A program made the position numbers and the translations under genes. From positions 25,083,105 through 25,147,104 of the forward strand of contig JALIRH010000006.1 of NCBI GenBank assembly GCA_023055505.1: 64,000 nucleotides of DNA, read 5' to 3'. Positions 47,301 to 59,759 of this stretch are shown here, in pieces. The notes beneath the pieces were generated by a model that did no database searches, was not told where the DNA came from, and was given only the letters and a program-made list of their open reading frames with translations. The stretch comes from Callipepla californica brunnescens. Taxonomy: Eukaryota; Chordata; Aves; Galliformes; Odontophoridae. Each line of letters opens with the position of its first letter. Position 1 is the first letter of the stretch.

Positions 47301-47955
47301 ACCCAGCCTAGAACATGCTGTGTAGCATTCTAACATGATCTAGCAGCAGCTGCTGGCTTTTGTCTTCCGCTCTGCACACTCCACTTCCAGTACCTGAAAG
47401 GTACTGGAAGTGGAGTGTACAGAGTGAAAACCAAAGTGGATGCCCCTGATCCCCTCATGGAGCATCACTGTGTCTTCTCTGTTTTAACTTAAATTACATG
47501 GACTTTTCTGTACCAACTGCTGATTTGATTCCATACTGCTGCAGTCACCATCCTTCTCAGTGGGATCATTAGGACATTACTATTTCCTGCTTCACTGAGA
47601 TCTTCCATCTTCCTGCTACTTTCCCCCTCCTATTGGCAGCTTTCTTCAGCTTGCATGAATCTATTACTTCTCGAAGCTGTGGTAAATAAATACCACGTTT
47701 TATCACCGCTTTGATACATCCTCCCCACAACCTAAAAACAGAAGATGTTAGTTTTTTTCAGAACACAAACAAAGCAAGGGAGCAACAACAACAGAAGAGG
47801 GCTACTTCTTGTCTCCAACATTCAACATGAGCAATTACAAGTGTATCTTGAATTTAAAAGCAAACAAGTCTTCAGCAAAACTGACGAGCAAAGAGAGATA
47901 CAGTGAAGAGCAAGGCTGCACAATCAGTTGTAGAAAAACTGCACTGCAATCAGAT
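47301..47955. repeat. U-short unit 2
   Basis: 655 bp. Hairpin at 47376-47418. Carries T in GGATCATTAGG (about 47569), where most units have G. Deletion junction near 47873-47882. Confidence 0.95.
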
Positions 47956-48054
47956 TCATAGATTCATAGATTCATAGATACATTAGGTTGGAAAGGACCT
48001 ACAAGATCATCTAGTCCAACCATCCTCACACCACCATCCCTACCAACCAAGCTA

Positions 48055-50820
48055 CTAAATCAAATCCCTCAGCACCTCATCTAAACGCTTCTTGAACAGC
48101 GCTAGGGACGGTGCCTCAACCACCTCCCTAGGCAGGCCATTCCAGTGCCTGACCACTCTCTCAGAGAAAAAATTTTTCCTCAAGTCTAATCTAAATCTTC
48201 CCCGGCACAACTTGTGGCCATTCCCTCTCGTCCTGTCATTAGTTACCTGGCAGAAGAGGCCGACCCCCTCCTTACCACAGCCTCCCTTCAGGAAGTGGTA
48301 GAGTGCAATGAGGTCTCCTCTAAGCCTCCTTTTCCCCAAACTAAACAATCCCAGCTCCCTCAGCCGCTCCTCGTAAGACTTGTGCTCCGGACCCCTCACC
48401 AGTTTTGTTGCCCTTCTCTGAACACCCTCCAGGGCCTCAACGTCTCTCTTGTAGTGAGGGGCCCAAAACTGAACGCAGTACTCGAGGTGCGGCCGCACCA
48501 GAGCTGAGTACAGGGGGATGATCACCTCCCTGCTCCTGCTGGCCACACTATTCCTAATACAGGCCAGGATGCCATTGGCCTTCTTGGCCACCTGGGCACA
48601 CTGCCGGCTCATACTGAGCCGAGCATCAACCAACACCCCCAGGTCCTTTTCCTCTATACACTCCTCAAGCCATTCTGCCCCAAGCCTATAGCATTGCATG
48701 GGGTGATTGTGGCCAAAGTGCAGGACCCGGCACTTGGCCTTATTGAACCTCATCCCATTGACCTCAGCCCAACTGTCTAGCCTATCCAGATCCCGCTGAA
48801 GGGCCTCCCTACCCTCAGGCAGATCGACACATCCTCCCAACTTGGTGTCATCCGCAAACTTACTGAGGGTACACTCAATCCCCTCATCCAGGTCATCAGT
48901 AAAGATATTAAACCAGACGGGCCCCAATACCGACCCTTGGGGGACACCACTCGTGACAGGACGCCAGCTGGACTTGACTCCATTAACCACTACCCGCTGG
49001 GCACGGCCCTCTAGCCAATTCTCAACCCAGAGAAGAGTGAACCTGTCCACACCATGGGCTGCCAGCTTCTGCAGGAGAATACTGTGGGAGACCGTGTCAA
49101 AGGCTTTGCTGAAGTCCAGGTAGACTACATCAACAGCCTTTCCCTCCTCTACCAGTCTGGTCACCCAGTCGTAGAAGGAGATGAGGTTGGACAAGCACGA
49201 CCTGCCCTTTGTGAACCCGTGCTGGCTGGGTCTGATCCCCTGATTGCCATGCACGTGCCGTGTGATCTCCCTCAAGATCAATTGCTCCATAACTTTCCCT
49301 GATACCGAGGTCAGGCTGACAGGCCTGTAGTTCCCCGGATCTTCCTTACGGCCTTTCTTGTAGATGGGAGTCACATCGGCAAGCCTCCAATCTTGCGGGA
49401 CCTCTCCAGATGACCAGGAATGCTGATAGATGGCAGAAAGCGGCTTGGCAATCACCTCTGCCAGCTCCCTCAGCACCCTTGGGTGGATCCCATCTGGCCC
49501 CATGGACTTGTGGCAGTTCAGATGGAGGAGCAGGTCTCTGACTGTCTCTGCTGGGATCACAGGGGGTGTATGATGCGCTTCGTCCCAGACTTCCAGGTCA
49601 GGGCGAGGAGTATCCTGAGGATAACTGGTCTGTCTATTAAAGACAGACGTGAAGAAGGCATTGAGAACCTCAGCCTTTTCCTTATCCTCTGTGGTTACAT
49701 TCCCTGCCGCATCAAGTAAAGGAGGGAAATTCTCCTTAGTTCTTCTTTTACTGTTAATATATTTATAAAAGGATTTTTTGTTCTCCTTTACTGCAGTAGC
49801 CAGTCTAAGTTCAAGCTGGGCTTTTGCATTTCTAACTTCCTGCCTGCAAATCTTGGCAAGTTCCCTGTAGTCTCCCCAAGTAGCCTGTCCCATCTTCCAG
49901 AGGGCATAGACTCTCTTTTTCTCCCGGAGTCTCAACAAAAGATCCCGGTTCATCCACACTGGCCTTTTTCCCCTCCGGCTTGACTTACGGTACTCAGGGA
50001 CAGCCTGCACCTGTGCCTTTAAGATGTCCGTCTTGAGGAGGACCCAGGCTTCCTGGACCCCTTTACCCCTCAGGAGCGAGTCCCAAGGGACCCTTGCAAC
50101 AAGCATCCTGAACAGGTCAAAGTCTGCCCTCCGGAAGTCCAAGGTAGCAGTTTTGCTAGTCACCCTCTTGATGTCACCAAGAATAGCAAACTCTACCATT
50201 TCATGGTCACTCTGGCCAAGACGATCCCCAACCTTCACATCTCCTACTAGTCCTTCTCTGTTAGTGAAGAGCAGGTCTAGCAGGGCACCTCCCCTGGTAG
50301 GTTCTTGCACCAGCTGTGTCAGGAAGCAATCTTCCACACACTCCAGAAATCTCATGGACTGCTTCCTCTGTGCCGTATTATATTTCCAGCATATATCAGG
50401 GAAGTTGAAGTCCCCCATGAGAACTAGTGCTGGCCATCGTGCAACATCTACTAGTTGCTTGTAGAACACCTCATCTATCTCTTCATCTTGGCTAGGCGGT
50501 CTATAACAGAGCCCCACCACGATGTCACTCCTACAGACCATCCCCCTGATCCTTACCCACAGACACTCCACTTGGTCGTTTCCAACCTCAAGCTCTTCAA
50601 CATCAAGACACTCTTTGATATAGAGAGCTATGCCACCACCCTTTTTTCCCCTCCTATCCCTTCTGAAGAGCTTGTAGCCATCCATCCCAGTACTCCAGTC
50701 ATGGGAGGGGTCCCACCATGTTTCTGTAATAGCAACAAGGTCACAGTTAGACTGCCTTACAATCGTTTCAAGCTCTTCTTGTTTATTGCCCATGCTGCGT
50801 GCGTTGGTGTATATATGCAC
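48055..50820 (-). CDS. CR1 ORF2 protein (copy 2)
   Basis: 921 codons, with the same predicted protein as copy 1, including N6 and G496. All endonuclease and FADD residues are present. Shares the synonymous base at codon 150 with copy 1 (GCA) and not with copies 3 and 4 (GCG). GTG first codon as in copy 1. The identical protein points to very recent duplication or conversion. Confidence 0.93.
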   Translation of the reverse strand: MHIYTNARSMGNKQEELETIVRQSNCDLVAITETWWDPSHDWSTGMDGYKLFRRDRRGKKGGGIALYIKECLDVEELEVGNDQVECLWVRIRGMVCRSDIVVGLCYRPPSQDEEIDEVFYKQLVDVARWPALVLMGDFNFPDICWKYNTAQRKQSMRFLECVEDCFLTQLVQEPTRGGALLDLLFTNREGLVGDVKVGDRLGQSDHEMVEFAILGDIKRVTSKTATLDFRRADFDLFRMLVARVPWDSLLRGKGVQEAWVLLKTDILKAQVQAVPEYRKSSRRGKRPVWMNRDLLLRLREKKRVYALWKMGQATWGDYRELAKICRQEVRNAKAQLELRLATAVKENKKSFYKYINSKRRTKENFPPLLDAAGNVTTEDKEKAEVLNAFFTSVFNRQTSYPQDTPRPDLEVWDEAHHTPPVIPAETVRDLLLHLNCHKSMGPDGIHPRVLRELAEVIAKPLSAIYQHSWSSGEVPQDWRLADVTPIYKKGRKEDPGNYRPVSLTSVSGKVMEQLILREITRHVHGNQGIRPSQHGFTKGRSCLSNLISFYDWVTRLVEEGKAVDVVYLDFSKAFDTVSHSILLQKLAAHGVDRFTLLWVENWLEGRAQRVVVNGVKSSWRPVTSGVPQGSVLGPVWFNIFTDDLDEGIECTLSKFADDTKLGGCVDLPEGREALQRDLDRLDSWAEVNGMRFNKAKCRVLHFGHNHPMQCYRLGAEWLEECIEEKDLGVLVDARLSMSRQCAQVAKKANGILACIRNSVASRSREVIIPLYSALVRPHLEYCVQFWAPHYKRDVEALEGVQRRATKLVRGPEHKSYEERLRELGLFSLGKRRLRGDLIALYHFLKGGCGKEGVGLFCQVTNDRTRGNGHKLCRGRFRLDLRKNFFSERVVRHWNGLPREVVEAPSLALFKKRLDEVLRDLI

Positions 50821-50914
50821 TTCAGCTGAGACATTTGCCTCACCCTTTGTTCCAGCACAGCCCCCCTGGGCTCTTCACTGGGGAGCCCTGTTATATCCCC
50901 TACCCCCATCACAG

Positions 50915-51040
50915 CTAGTTTAAAGCTCTCTCAATTAGTCCAGCTAGCTCCTGGGCTAGAATTCGTTTCCCCCTTTGGGACAGGTGTATTCCATCAGCGG
51001 ATAACAGGCCAGGAGCTGAGTAAACTGCCCCGTGGTCAAA
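50915..51040 (-). pseudogene. CR1 ORF1 C-terminal remnant (copy 2)
   Basis: Same 41-codon esterase block V remnant and TAG stop as in copy 1. Confidence 0.7.
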
Positions 51041-51042
51041 AA

Positions 51043-51697
51043 ACCCAGCCTAGAACATGCTGTGTAGCATTCTAACATGATCTAGCAGCAGCTGCTGGCT
51101 TTTGTCTTCCGCTCTGCACACTCCACTTCCAGTACCTGAAAGGTACTGGAAGTGGAGTGTACAGAGTGAAAACCAAAGTGGATGCCCCTGATCCCCTCAT
51201 GGAGCATCACTGTGTCTTCTCTGTTTTAACTTAAATTACATGGACTTTTCTGTACCAACTGCTGATTTGATTCCATACTGCTGCAGTCACCATCCTTCTC
51301 AGTGGGATCATTAGGACATTACTATTTCCTGCTTCACTGAGATCTTCCATCTTCCTGCTACTTTCCCCCTCCTATTGGCAGCTTTCTTCAGCTTGCATGA
51401 ATCTATTACTTCTCGAAGCTGTGGTAAATAAATACCACGTTTTATCACCGCTTTGATACATCCTCCCCACAACCTAAAAACAGAAGATGTTAGTTTTTTT
51501 CAGAACACAAACAAAGCAAGGGAGCAACAACAACAGAAGAGGGCTACTTCTTGTCTCCAACATTCAACATGAGCAATTACAAGTGTATCTTGAATTTAAA
51601 AGCAAACAAGTCTTCAGCAAAACTGACGAGCAAAGAGAGATACAGTGAAGAGCAAGGCTGCACAATCAGTTGTAGAAAAACTGCACTGCAATCAGAT
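51043..51697. repeat. U-short unit 3, adjoining two CR1 copies directly
   Basis: 655 bp, the only unit between CR1-2 and CR1-3. A U-long is expected after CR1-2 but is absent. It shares the rare T of U-short 2 at GGATCATTAGG (about 51310), so it derives from the same lineage. Hairpin at 51118-51160. Confidence 0.95.
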
Positions 51698-51796
51698 TCA
51701 TAGATTCATAGATTCATAGATACATTAGGTTGGAAAGGACCTACAAGATCATCTAGTCCAACCATCCTCACACCACCATCCCTACCAACCAAGCTA

Positions 51797-54562
51797 CTAA
51801 ATCAAATCCCTCAGCACCTCATCTAAACGCTTCTTGAACAGCGCTAGGGACGGTGCCTCAACCACCTCCCTAGGCAGGCCATTCCAGTGCCTGACCACTC
51901 TCTCAGAGAAAAAATTTTTCCTCAAGTCTAATCTAAATCTTCCCCGGCACAACTTGTGGCCATTCCCTCTCGTCCTGTCATTAGTTACCTGGCAGAAGAG
52001 GCCGACCCCCTCCTTACCACAGCCTCCCTTCAGGAAGTGGTAGAGTGCAATGAGGTCTCCTCTAAGCCTCCTTTTCCCCAAACTAAACAATCCCAGCTCC
52101 CTCAGCCGCTCCTCGTAAGACTTGTGCTCCGGACCCCTCACCAGTTTTGTTGCCCTTCTCTGAACACCCTCCAGGGCCTCAACGTCTCTCTTGTAGTGAG
52201 GGGCCCAAAACTGAACGCAGTACTCGAGGTGCGGCCGCACCAGAGCTGAGTACAGGGGGATGATCACCTCCCTGCTCCTGCTGGCCACACTATTCCTAAT
52301 ACAGGCCAGGATGCCATTGGCCTTCTTGGCCACCTGGGCACACTGCCGGCTCATACTGAGCCGAGCATCAACCAACACCCCCAGGTCCTTTTCCTCTATA
52401 CACTCCTCAAGCCATTCTGCCCCAAGCCTATAGCATTGCATGGGGTGATTGTGGCCAAAGTGCAGGACCCGGCACTTGGCCTTATTGAACCTCATCCCAT
52501 TGACCTCAGCCCAACTGTCTAGCCTATCCAGATCCCGCTGAAGGGCCTCCCTACCCTCAGGCAGATCGACACATCCTCCCAACTTGGTGTCATCCGCAAA
52601 CTTACTGAGGGTACACTCAATCCCCTCATCCAGGTCATCAGTAAAGATATTAAACCAGACGGGCCCCAATACCGACCCTTGGGGGACACCACTCGTGACA
52701 GGACGCCAGCTGGACTTGACTCCATTAACCACTACCCGCTGGGCACGGCCCTCTAGCCAATTCTCAACCCAGAGAAGAGTGAACCTGTCCACACCATGGG
52801 CTGCCAGCTTCTGCAGGAGAATACTGTGGGAGACCGTGTCAAAGGCTTTGCTGAAGTCCAGGTAGACTACATCAACAGCCTTTCCCTCCTCTACCAGTCT
52901 GGTCACCCAGTCGTAGAAGGAGATGAGGTTGGACAAGCACGACCTGCCCTTTGTGAACCCGTGCTGGCTGGGTCTGATCCCCTGATTGCCATGCACGTGC
53001 CGTGTGATCTCCCTCAAGATCAATTGCTCCATAACTTTCCCTGATACCGAGGTCAGGCTGACAGGCCTGTAGTTCTCCGGATCTTCCTTACGGCCTTTCT
53101 TGTAGATGGGAGTCACATCGGCAAGCCTCCAATCTTGCGGGACCTCTCCAGATGACCAGGAATGCTGATAGATGGCAGAAAGCGGCTTGGCAATCACCTC
53201 TGCCAGCTCCCTCAGCACCCTTGGGTGGATCCCATCTGGCCCCATGGACTTGTGGCAGTTCAGATGGAGGAGCAGGTCTCTGACTGTCTCTGCTGGGATC
53301 ACAGGGGGTGTATGATGCGCTTCGTCCCAGACTTCCAGGTCAGGGCGAGGAGTATCCTGAGGATAACTGGTCTGTCTATTAAAGACAGACGTGAAGAAGG
53401 CATTGAGAACCTCAGCCTTTTCCTTATCCTCTGTGGTTACATTCCCTGCCGCATCAAGTAAAGGAGGGAAATTCTCCTTAGTTCTTCTTTTACTGTTAAT
53501 ATATTTATAAAAGGATTTTTTGTTCTCCTTTACTGCAGTAGCCAGTCTAAGTTCAAGCTGGGCTTTTGCATTTCTAACTTCCTGCCTGCAAATCTTGGCA
53601 AGTTCCCTGTAGTCTCCCCAAGTAGCCTGTCCCATCTTCCAGAGGGCATAGACTCTCTTTTTCTCCCGGAGTCTCAACAAAAGATCCCGGTTCATCCACA
53701 CTGGCCTTTTTCCCCTCCGGCTTGACTTACGGTACTCAGGGACAGCCTGCACCTGTGCCTTTAAGATGTCCGTCTTGAGGAGGACCCAGGCTTCCTGGAC
53801 CCCTTTACCCCTCAGGAGCGAGTCCCAAGGGACCCTTGCAACAAGCATCCTGAACAGGTCAAAGTCTGCCCTCCGGAAGTCCAAGGTAGCAGTTTTGCTA
53901 GTCACCCTCTTGATGTCACCAAGAATAGCAAACTCTACCATTTCATGGTCACTCTGGCCAAGACGATCCCCAACCTTCACATCTCCTACTAGTCCTTCTC
54001 TGTTAGTGAAGAGCAGGTCTAGCAGGGCACCTCCCCTGGTAGGTTCTTGCACCAGCTGTGTCAGGAAGCAATCTTCCACACACTCCAGAAATCTCATGGA
54101 CTGCTTCCTCTGCGCCGTATTATATTTCCAGCATATATCAGGGAAGTTGAAGTCCCCCATGAGAACTAGTGCTGGCCATCGTGCAACATCTACTAGTTGC
54201 TTGTAGAACACCTCATCTATCTCTTCATCTTGGCTAGGCGGTCTATAACAGAGCCCCACCACGATGTCACTCCTACAGACCATCCCCCTGATCCTTACCC
54301 ACAGACACTCCACTTGGTCGTTTCCAACCTCAAGCTCTTCAACATCAAGACACTCTTTGATATAGAGAGCTATGCCACCACCCTTTTTTCCCCTCCTATC
54401 CCTTCTGAAGAGCTTGTAGCCATCCATCCCAGTACTCCAGTCATGGGAGGGGTCCCACCATGTTTCTGTAATAGCAACAAGGTCACAGTTAGACTGCCTT
54501 ACAATCGTTTCAAGCTCTTCTTGTTTATTGCCCATGCTGCGTGCGCTGGTGTATATATGCAC
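51797..54562 (-). CDS. CR1 ORF2 protein, N6S/G496E type (copy 3)
   Basis: 921 codons, uninterrupted. Two differences from copies 1 and 2. Codon 6 (54545-54547) is AGC (Ser) in place of AAC (Asn), and codon 496 (53075-53077) is GAG (Glu) in place of GGG (Gly). Asn at position 6 aligns with the metal-site asparagine conserved in apurinic-type endonucleases of LINEs and ExoIII relatives, so nicking activity is expected to be reduced or lost. Glu at 496, beside NYRPVSL, is a common residue at this site in related reverse transcriptases and may be harmless. FADD is intact. Codon 150 is GCG (silent change). Confidence 0.92.
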   Translation of the reverse strand: MHIYTSARSMGNKQEELETIVRQSNCDLVAITETWWDPSHDWSTGMDGYKLFRRDRRGKKGGGIALYIKECLDVEELEVGNDQVECLWVRIRGMVCRSDIVVGLCYRPPSQDEEIDEVFYKQLVDVARWPALVLMGDFNFPDICWKYNTAQRKQSMRFLECVEDCFLTQLVQEPTRGGALLDLLFTNREGLVGDVKVGDRLGQSDHEMVEFAILGDIKRVTSKTATLDFRRADFDLFRMLVARVPWDSLLRGKGVQEAWVLLKTDILKAQVQAVPEYRKSSRRGKRPVWMNRDLLLRLREKKRVYALWKMGQATWGDYRELAKICRQEVRNAKAQLELRLATAVKENKKSFYKYINSKRRTKENFPPLLDAAGNVTTEDKEKAEVLNAFFTSVFNRQTSYPQDTPRPDLEVWDEAHHTPPVIPAETVRDLLLHLNCHKSMGPDGIHPRVLRELAEVIAKPLSAIYQHSWSSGEVPQDWRLADVTPIYKKGRKEDPENYRPVSLTSVSGKVMEQLILREITRHVHGNQGIRPSQHGFTKGRSCLSNLISFYDWVTRLVEEGKAVDVVYLDFSKAFDTVSHSILLQKLAAHGVDRFTLLWVENWLEGRAQRVVVNGVKSSWRPVTSGVPQGSVLGPVWFNIFTDDLDEGIECTLSKFADDTKLGGCVDLPEGREALQRDLDRLDSWAEVNGMRFNKAKCRVLHFGHNHPMQCYRLGAEWLEECIEEKDLGVLVDARLSMSRQCAQVAKKANGILACIRNSVASRSREVIIPLYSALVRPHLEYCVQFWAPHYKRDVEALEGVQRRATKLVRGPEHKSYEERLRELGLFSLGKRRLRGDLIALYHFLKGGCGKEGVGLFCQVTNDRTRGNGHKLCRGRFRLDLRKNFFSERVVRHWNGLPREVVEAPSLALFKKRLDEVLRDLI

Positions 54563-54656
54563 TTCAGCTGAGACATTTGCCTCACCCTTTGTTCCAGCAC
54601 AGCCCCCCTGGGCTCTTCACTGGGGAGCCCTGTTATATCCCCTACCCCCATCACAG

Positions 54657-54782
54657 CTAGTTTAAAGCTCTCTCAATTAGTCCAGCTAGCTCCTGGGCTA
54701 GAATTCGTTTCCCCCTTTGGGACAGGTGTATTCCATCAGCGGATAACAGGCCAGGAGCTGAGTAAACTGCCCCGTGGTCAAA
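54657..54782 (-). pseudogene. CR1 ORF1 C-terminal remnant (copy 3)
   Basis: Same 41-codon remnant and TAG stop as in copy 1. Confidence 0.7.
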
Positions 54783-54784
54783 AA

Positions 54785-56017
54785 ACCCAGCCTAGAACAT
54801 GCTGTGTAGCATTCTAACATGATCTAGCAGCAGCTGCTGGCTTTTGTCTTCCGCTCTGCACACTCCACTTCCAGTACCTGAAAGGTACTGGAAGTGGAGT
54901 GTACAGAGTGAAAACCAAAGTGGATGCCCCTGATCCCCTCATGGAGCATCACTGTGTCTTCTCTGTTTTAACTTAAATTACATGGACTTTTCTGTACCAA
55001 CTGCTGATTTGATTCCATACTGCTGCAGTCACCATCCTTCTCAGTGGGATCAGTAGGACATTACTATTTCCTGCTTCACTGAGATCTTCCATCTTCCTGC
55101 TACTTTCCCCCTCCTATTGGCAGCTTTCTTCAGCTTGCATGAATCTATTACTTCTCGAAGCTGTGGTAAATAAATACCACGTTTTATCACCGCTTTGATA
55201 CATCCTCCCCACAACCTAAAAACAGAAGATGTTAGTTTTTTTTCAGAACACAAACAAAGCAAGGGAGCAACAACAACAGAAGAGGGCTACTTCTTGTCTC
55301 CAACATTCAACATGAGCAATTACAAGTGTATCTTGAATTTAAAAGCAAACAAGTCTTCATAAAGACATTTCAGCACATTCAAAATAACACGCAACCTGCC
55401 TGACCTGCGACAAAAAACGGCTGCACATATTTCAACAGGAAGGTCAGCCTAACCGTTAGCCAACTCAATCAGAACATGCCATTTCCATCCCATTCCAAGT
55501 AGACTTGAACAGAAGTCATGATGACTTATTTATTGGAGCTAAGACCACGGTGAAAACCCCACAGGGCTACCCATCACAGGACTGTGTGATGGTTCAACAC
55601 TCAAACGGATAGAAACTGGCTTGAAATAAAAAAATCACTCACAGTGCACTATGATCTTTGCTTAACGAGTTATTAAAACAACTCTGCAGGTGCACAGCTT
55701 CCAGGAGACTGAGCAAAAGCATCATACTCGATGTCAACAGTATTCCTACTGCAGTATTAGAGACAGAAAAGGAGAAAGGAACAGAATCCTTACAGACTCA
55801 ACCTAAAGCGCAAGCAGAGTTTTCTTCCTAGTTACACAAATTTAAATAAAGTACAAAAACTTGTCTTAGAAATGCTGCTGTCTGTGCGCACTTCCTCATG
55901 TCCGTCATCTCACAAGCGCATGTCCAGTCCAACAGCAAAACTAATGAGCAAAGAGAGATACAGTGAAGAGCGAGGCTGCACAATCAGTTGTAGAAAAACT
56001 GCACTGCAATCAGATGC
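54785..56017. repeat. U-long unit 4
   Basis: 1,233 bp. Hairpin 54860-54902, 8-base T-run typical of long units. Has T in GCATTCTAAC, whereas U-long 2 has C. Exon-like open segment ends at 55050. Confidence 0.95.
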
Positions 56018-56672
56018 ACCCAGCCTAGAACATGCTGTGTAGCATTCCAACATGATCTAGCAGCAGCTGCTGGCTTTTGTCTTCCGCTCTGCACACTCCA
56101 CTTCCAGTACCTGAAAGGTACTGGAAGTGGAGTGTACAGAGTGAAAACCAAAGTGGATGCCCCTGATCCCCTCATGGAGCATCACTGTGTCTTCTCTGTT
56201 TTAACTTAAATTACATGGACTTTTCTGTACCAACTGCTGATTTGATTCCATACTGCTGCAGTCACCATCCTTCTCAGTGGGATCAGTAGGACATTACTAT
56301 TTCCTGCTTCACTGAGATCTTCCATCTTCCTGCTACTTTCCCCCTCCTATTGGCAGCTTTCTTCAGCTTGCATGAATCTATTACTTCTCGAAGCTGTGGT
56401 AAATAAATACCACGTTTTATCACCGCTTTGATACATCCTCCCCACAACCTAAAAACAGAAGATGTTAGTTTTTTTCAGAACACAAACAAAGCAAGGGAGC
56501 AACAACAACAGAAGAGGGCTACTTCTTGTCTCCAACATTCAACATGAGCAATTACAAGTGTATCTTGAATTTAAAAGCAAACAAGTCTTCAGCAAAACTG
56601 ACGAGCAAAGAGAGATACAGTGAAGAGCAAGGCTGCACAATCAGTTGTAGAAAAACTGCACTGCAATCAGAT
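56018..56672. repeat. U-short unit 4
   Basis: 655 bp. Hairpin 56093-56135. Has C in GCATTCCAAC, the reverse of the long/short pattern seen in units 2. Confidence 0.95.
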
Positions 56673-56771
56673 TCATAGATTCATAGATTCATAGATACAT
56701 TAGGTTGGAAAGGACCTACAAGATCATCTAGTCCAACCATCCTCACACCACCATCCCTACCAACCAAGCTA

Positions 56772-59537
56772 CTAAATCAAATCCCTCAGCACCTCATCTA
56801 AACGCTTCTTGAACAGCGCTAGGGACGGTGCCTCAACCACCTCCCTAGGCAGGCCATTCCAGTGCCTGACCACTCTCTCAGAGAAAAAATTTTTCCTCAA
56901 GTCTAATCTAAATCTTCCCCGGCACAACTTGTGGCCATTCCCTCTCGTCCTGTCATTAGTTACCTGGCAGAAGAGGCCGACCCCCTCCTTACCACAGCCT
57001 CCCTTCAGGAAGTGGTAGAGTGCAATGAGGTCTCCTCTAAGCCTCCTTTTCCCCAAACTAAACAATCCCAGCTCCCTCAGCCGCTCCTCGTAAGACTTGT
57101 GCTCCGGACCCCTCACCAGTTTTGTTGCCCTTCTCTGAACACCCTCCAGGGCCTCAACGTCTCTCTTGTAGTGAGGGGCCCAAAACTGAACGCAGTACTC
57201 GAGGTGCGGCCGCACCAGAGCTGAGTACAGGGGGATGATCACCTCCCTGCTCCTGCTGGCCACACTATTCCTAATACAGGCCAGGATGCCATTGGCCTTC
57301 TTGGCCACCTGGGCACACTGCCGGCTCATACTGAGCCGAGCATCAACCAACACCCCCAGGTCCTTTTCCTCTATACACTCCTCAAGCCATTCTGCCCCAA
57401 GCCTATAGCATTGCATGGGGTGATTGTGGCCAAAGTGCAGGACCCGGCACTTGGCCTTATTGAACCTCATCCCATTGACCTCAGCCCAACTGTCTAGCCT
57501 ATCCAGATCCCGCTGAAGGGCCTCCCTACCCTCAGGCAGATCGACACATCCTCCCAACTTGGTGTCATCCGCAAACTTACTGAGGGTACACTCAATCCCC
57601 TCATCCAGGTCATCAGTAAAGATATTAAACCAGACGGGCCCCAATACCGACCCTTGGGGGACACCACTCGTGACAGGACGCCAGCTGGACTTGACTCCAT
57701 TAACCACTACCCGCTGGGCACGGCCCTCTAGCCAATTCTCAACCCAGAGAAGAGTGAACCTGTCCACACCATGGGCTGCCAGCTTCTGCAGGAGAATACT
57801 GTGGGAGACCGTGTCAAAGGCTTTGCTGAAGTCCAGGTAGACTACATCAACAGCCTTTCCCTCCTCTACCAGTCTGGTCACCCAGTCGTAGAAGGAGATG
57901 AGGTTGGACAAGCACGACCTGCCCTTTGTGAACCCGTGCTGGCTGGGTCTGATCCCCTGATTGCCATGCACGTGCCGTGTGATCTCCCTCAAGATCAATT
58001 GCTCCATAACTTTCCCTGATACCGAGGTCAGGCTGACAGGCCTGTAGTTCTCCGGATCTTCCTTACGGCCTTTCTTGTAGATGGGAGTCACATCGGCAAG
58101 CCTCCAATCTTGCGGGACCTCTCCAGATGACCAGGAATGCTGATAGATGGCAGAAAGCGGCTTGGCAATCACCTCTGCCAGCTCCCTCAGCACCCTTGGG
58201 TGGATCCCATCTGGCCCCATGGACTTGTGGCAGTTCAGATGGAGGAGCAGGTCTCTGACTGTCTCTGCTGGGATCACAGGGGGTGTATGATGCGCTTCGT
58301 CCCAGACTTCCAGGTCAGGGCGAGGAGTATCCTGAGGATAACTGGTCTGTCTATTAAAGACAGACGTGAAGAAGGCATTGAGAACCTCAGCCTTTTCCTT
58401 ATCCTCTGTGGTTACATTCCCTGCCGCATCAAGTAAAGGAGGGAAATTCTCCTTAGTTCTTCTTTTACTGTTAATATATTTATAAAAGGATTTTTTGTTC
58501 TCCTTTACTGCAGTAGCCAGTCTAAGTTCAAGCTGGGCTTTTGCATTTCTAACTTCCTGCCTGCAAATCTTGGCAAGTTCCCTGTAGTCTCCCCAAGTAG
58601 CCTGTCCCATCTTCCAGAGGGCATAGACTCTCTTTTTCTCCCGGAGTCTCAACAAAAGATCCCGGTTCATCCACACTGGCCTTTTTCCCCTCCGGCTTGA
58701 CTTACGGTACTCAGGGACAGCCTGCACCTGTGCCTTTAAGATGTCCGTCTTGAGGAGGACCCAGGCTTCCTGGACCCCTTTACCCCTCAGGAGCGAGTCC
58801 CAAGGGACCCTTGCAACAAGCATCCTGAACAGGTCAAAGTCTGCCCTCCGGAAGTCCAAGGTAGCAGTTTTGCTAGTCACCCTCTTGATGTCACCAAGAA
58901 TAGCAAACTCTACCATTTCATGGTCACTCTGGCCAAGACGATCCCCAACCTTCACATCTCCTACTAGTCCTTCTCTGTTAGTGAAGAGCAGGTCTAGCAG
59001 GGCACCTCCCCTGGTAGGTTCTTGCACCAGCTGTGTCAGGAAGCAATCTTCCACACACTCCAGAAATCTCATGGACTGCTTCCTCTGCGCCGTATTATAT
59101 TTCCAGCATATATCAGGGAAGTTGAAGTCCCCCATGAGAACTAGTGCTGGCCATCGTGCAACATCTACTAGTTGCTTGTAGAACACCTCATCTATCTCTT
59201 CATCTTGGCTAGGCGGTCTATAACAGAGCCCCACCACGATGTCACTCCTACAGACCATCCCCCTGATCCTTACCCACAGACACTCCACTTGGTCGTTTCC
59301 AACCTCAAGCTCTTCAACATCAAGACACTCTTTGATATAGAGAGCTATGCCACCACCCTTTTTTCCCCTCCTATCCCTTCTGAAGAGCTTGTAGCCATCC
59401 ATCCCAGTACTCCAGTCATGGGAGGGGTCCCACCATGTTTCTGTAATAGCAACAAGGTCACAGTTAGACTGCCTTACAATCGTTTCAAGCTCTTCTTGTT
59501 TATTGCCCATGCTGCGTGCGCTGGTGTATATATGCAC
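56772..59537 (-). CDS. CR1 ORF2 protein, N6S/G496E type (copy 4)
   Basis: 921 codons, with the same predicted protein as copy 3: Ser at codon 6 (59520-59522) and Glu at codon 496 (58050-58052). All other catalytic residues are retained. Confidence 0.92.
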   Translation of the reverse strand: MHIYTSARSMGNKQEELETIVRQSNCDLVAITETWWDPSHDWSTGMDGYKLFRRDRRGKKGGGIALYIKECLDVEELEVGNDQVECLWVRIRGMVCRSDIVVGLCYRPPSQDEEIDEVFYKQLVDVARWPALVLMGDFNFPDICWKYNTAQRKQSMRFLECVEDCFLTQLVQEPTRGGALLDLLFTNREGLVGDVKVGDRLGQSDHEMVEFAILGDIKRVTSKTATLDFRRADFDLFRMLVARVPWDSLLRGKGVQEAWVLLKTDILKAQVQAVPEYRKSSRRGKRPVWMNRDLLLRLREKKRVYALWKMGQATWGDYRELAKICRQEVRNAKAQLELRLATAVKENKKSFYKYINSKRRTKENFPPLLDAAGNVTTEDKEKAEVLNAFFTSVFNRQTSYPQDTPRPDLEVWDEAHHTPPVIPAETVRDLLLHLNCHKSMGPDGIHPRVLRELAEVIAKPLSAIYQHSWSSGEVPQDWRLADVTPIYKKGRKEDPENYRPVSLTSVSGKVMEQLILREITRHVHGNQGIRPSQHGFTKGRSCLSNLISFYDWVTRLVEEGKAVDVVYLDFSKAFDTVSHSILLQKLAAHGVDRFTLLWVENWLEGRAQRVVVNGVKSSWRPVTSGVPQGSVLGPVWFNIFTDDLDEGIECTLSKFADDTKLGGCVDLPEGREALQRDLDRLDSWAEVNGMRFNKAKCRVLHFGHNHPMQCYRLGAEWLEECIEEKDLGVLVDARLSMSRQCAQVAKKANGILACIRNSVASRSREVIIPLYSALVRPHLEYCVQFWAPHYKRDVEALEGVQRRATKLVRGPEHKSYEERLRELGLFSLGKRRLRGDLIALYHFLKGGCGKEGVGLFCQVTNDRTRGNGHKLCRGRFRLDLRKNFFSERVVRHWNGLPREVVEAPSLALFKKRLDEVLRDLI

Positions 59538-59631
59538 TTCAGCTGAGACATTTGCCTCACCCTTTGTTCCAGCACAGCCCCCCTGGGCTCTTCACTGGGG
59601 AGCCCTGTTATATCCCCTACCCCCATCACAG

Positions 59632-59757
59632 CTAGTTTAAAGCTCTCTCCATTAGTCCAGCTAGCTCCTGGGCTAGAATTCGTTTCCCCCTTTGGGACAG
59701 GTGTATTCCATCAGCGGATAACAGGCCAGGAGCTGAGTAAACTGCCCCGTGGTCAAA
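59632..59757 (-). pseudogene. CR1 ORF1 C-terminal remnant (copy 4)
   Basis: As copy 1, except that one base changes Ile to Met six codons before the stop. Confidence 0.7.
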
Positions 59758-59759
59758 AA

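Larger units (their letters stand above)
47956..51042 (-). mobile_element. CR1 LINE copy 2, 5'-truncated, ORF2 intact
   Basis: About 3,087 bp. The 8 extra bases relative to copy 1 are one additional TTCATAGA tail unit. Next to the tail it reads ACATTAGG, where copy 1 has ACATTGGG. Same 5' truncation point and target site as copy 1. Confidence 0.95.
51698..54784 (-). mobile_element. CR1 LINE copy 3, 5'-truncated, ORF2 intact but altered
   Basis: About 3,087 bp, with three tail units. Differs from copies 1 and 2 by two protein-changing bases and one silent base seen by eye, all shared with copy 4. Confidence 0.95.
56673..59759 (-). mobile_element. CR1 LINE copy 4, 5'-truncated, ORF2 intact but altered
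   Basis: About 3,087 bp. Same type as copy 3, plus one private base in the ORF1 remnant (CTCTCCATTAG near 59645-59655). Confidence 0.95.

Noticed and set aside
47956..47980. Short direct repeats (TTCATAGA)n considered as a CRISPR-like or satellite array
   Set aside because: It is the standard short tandem tail at the CR1 3' end, two to three units long.
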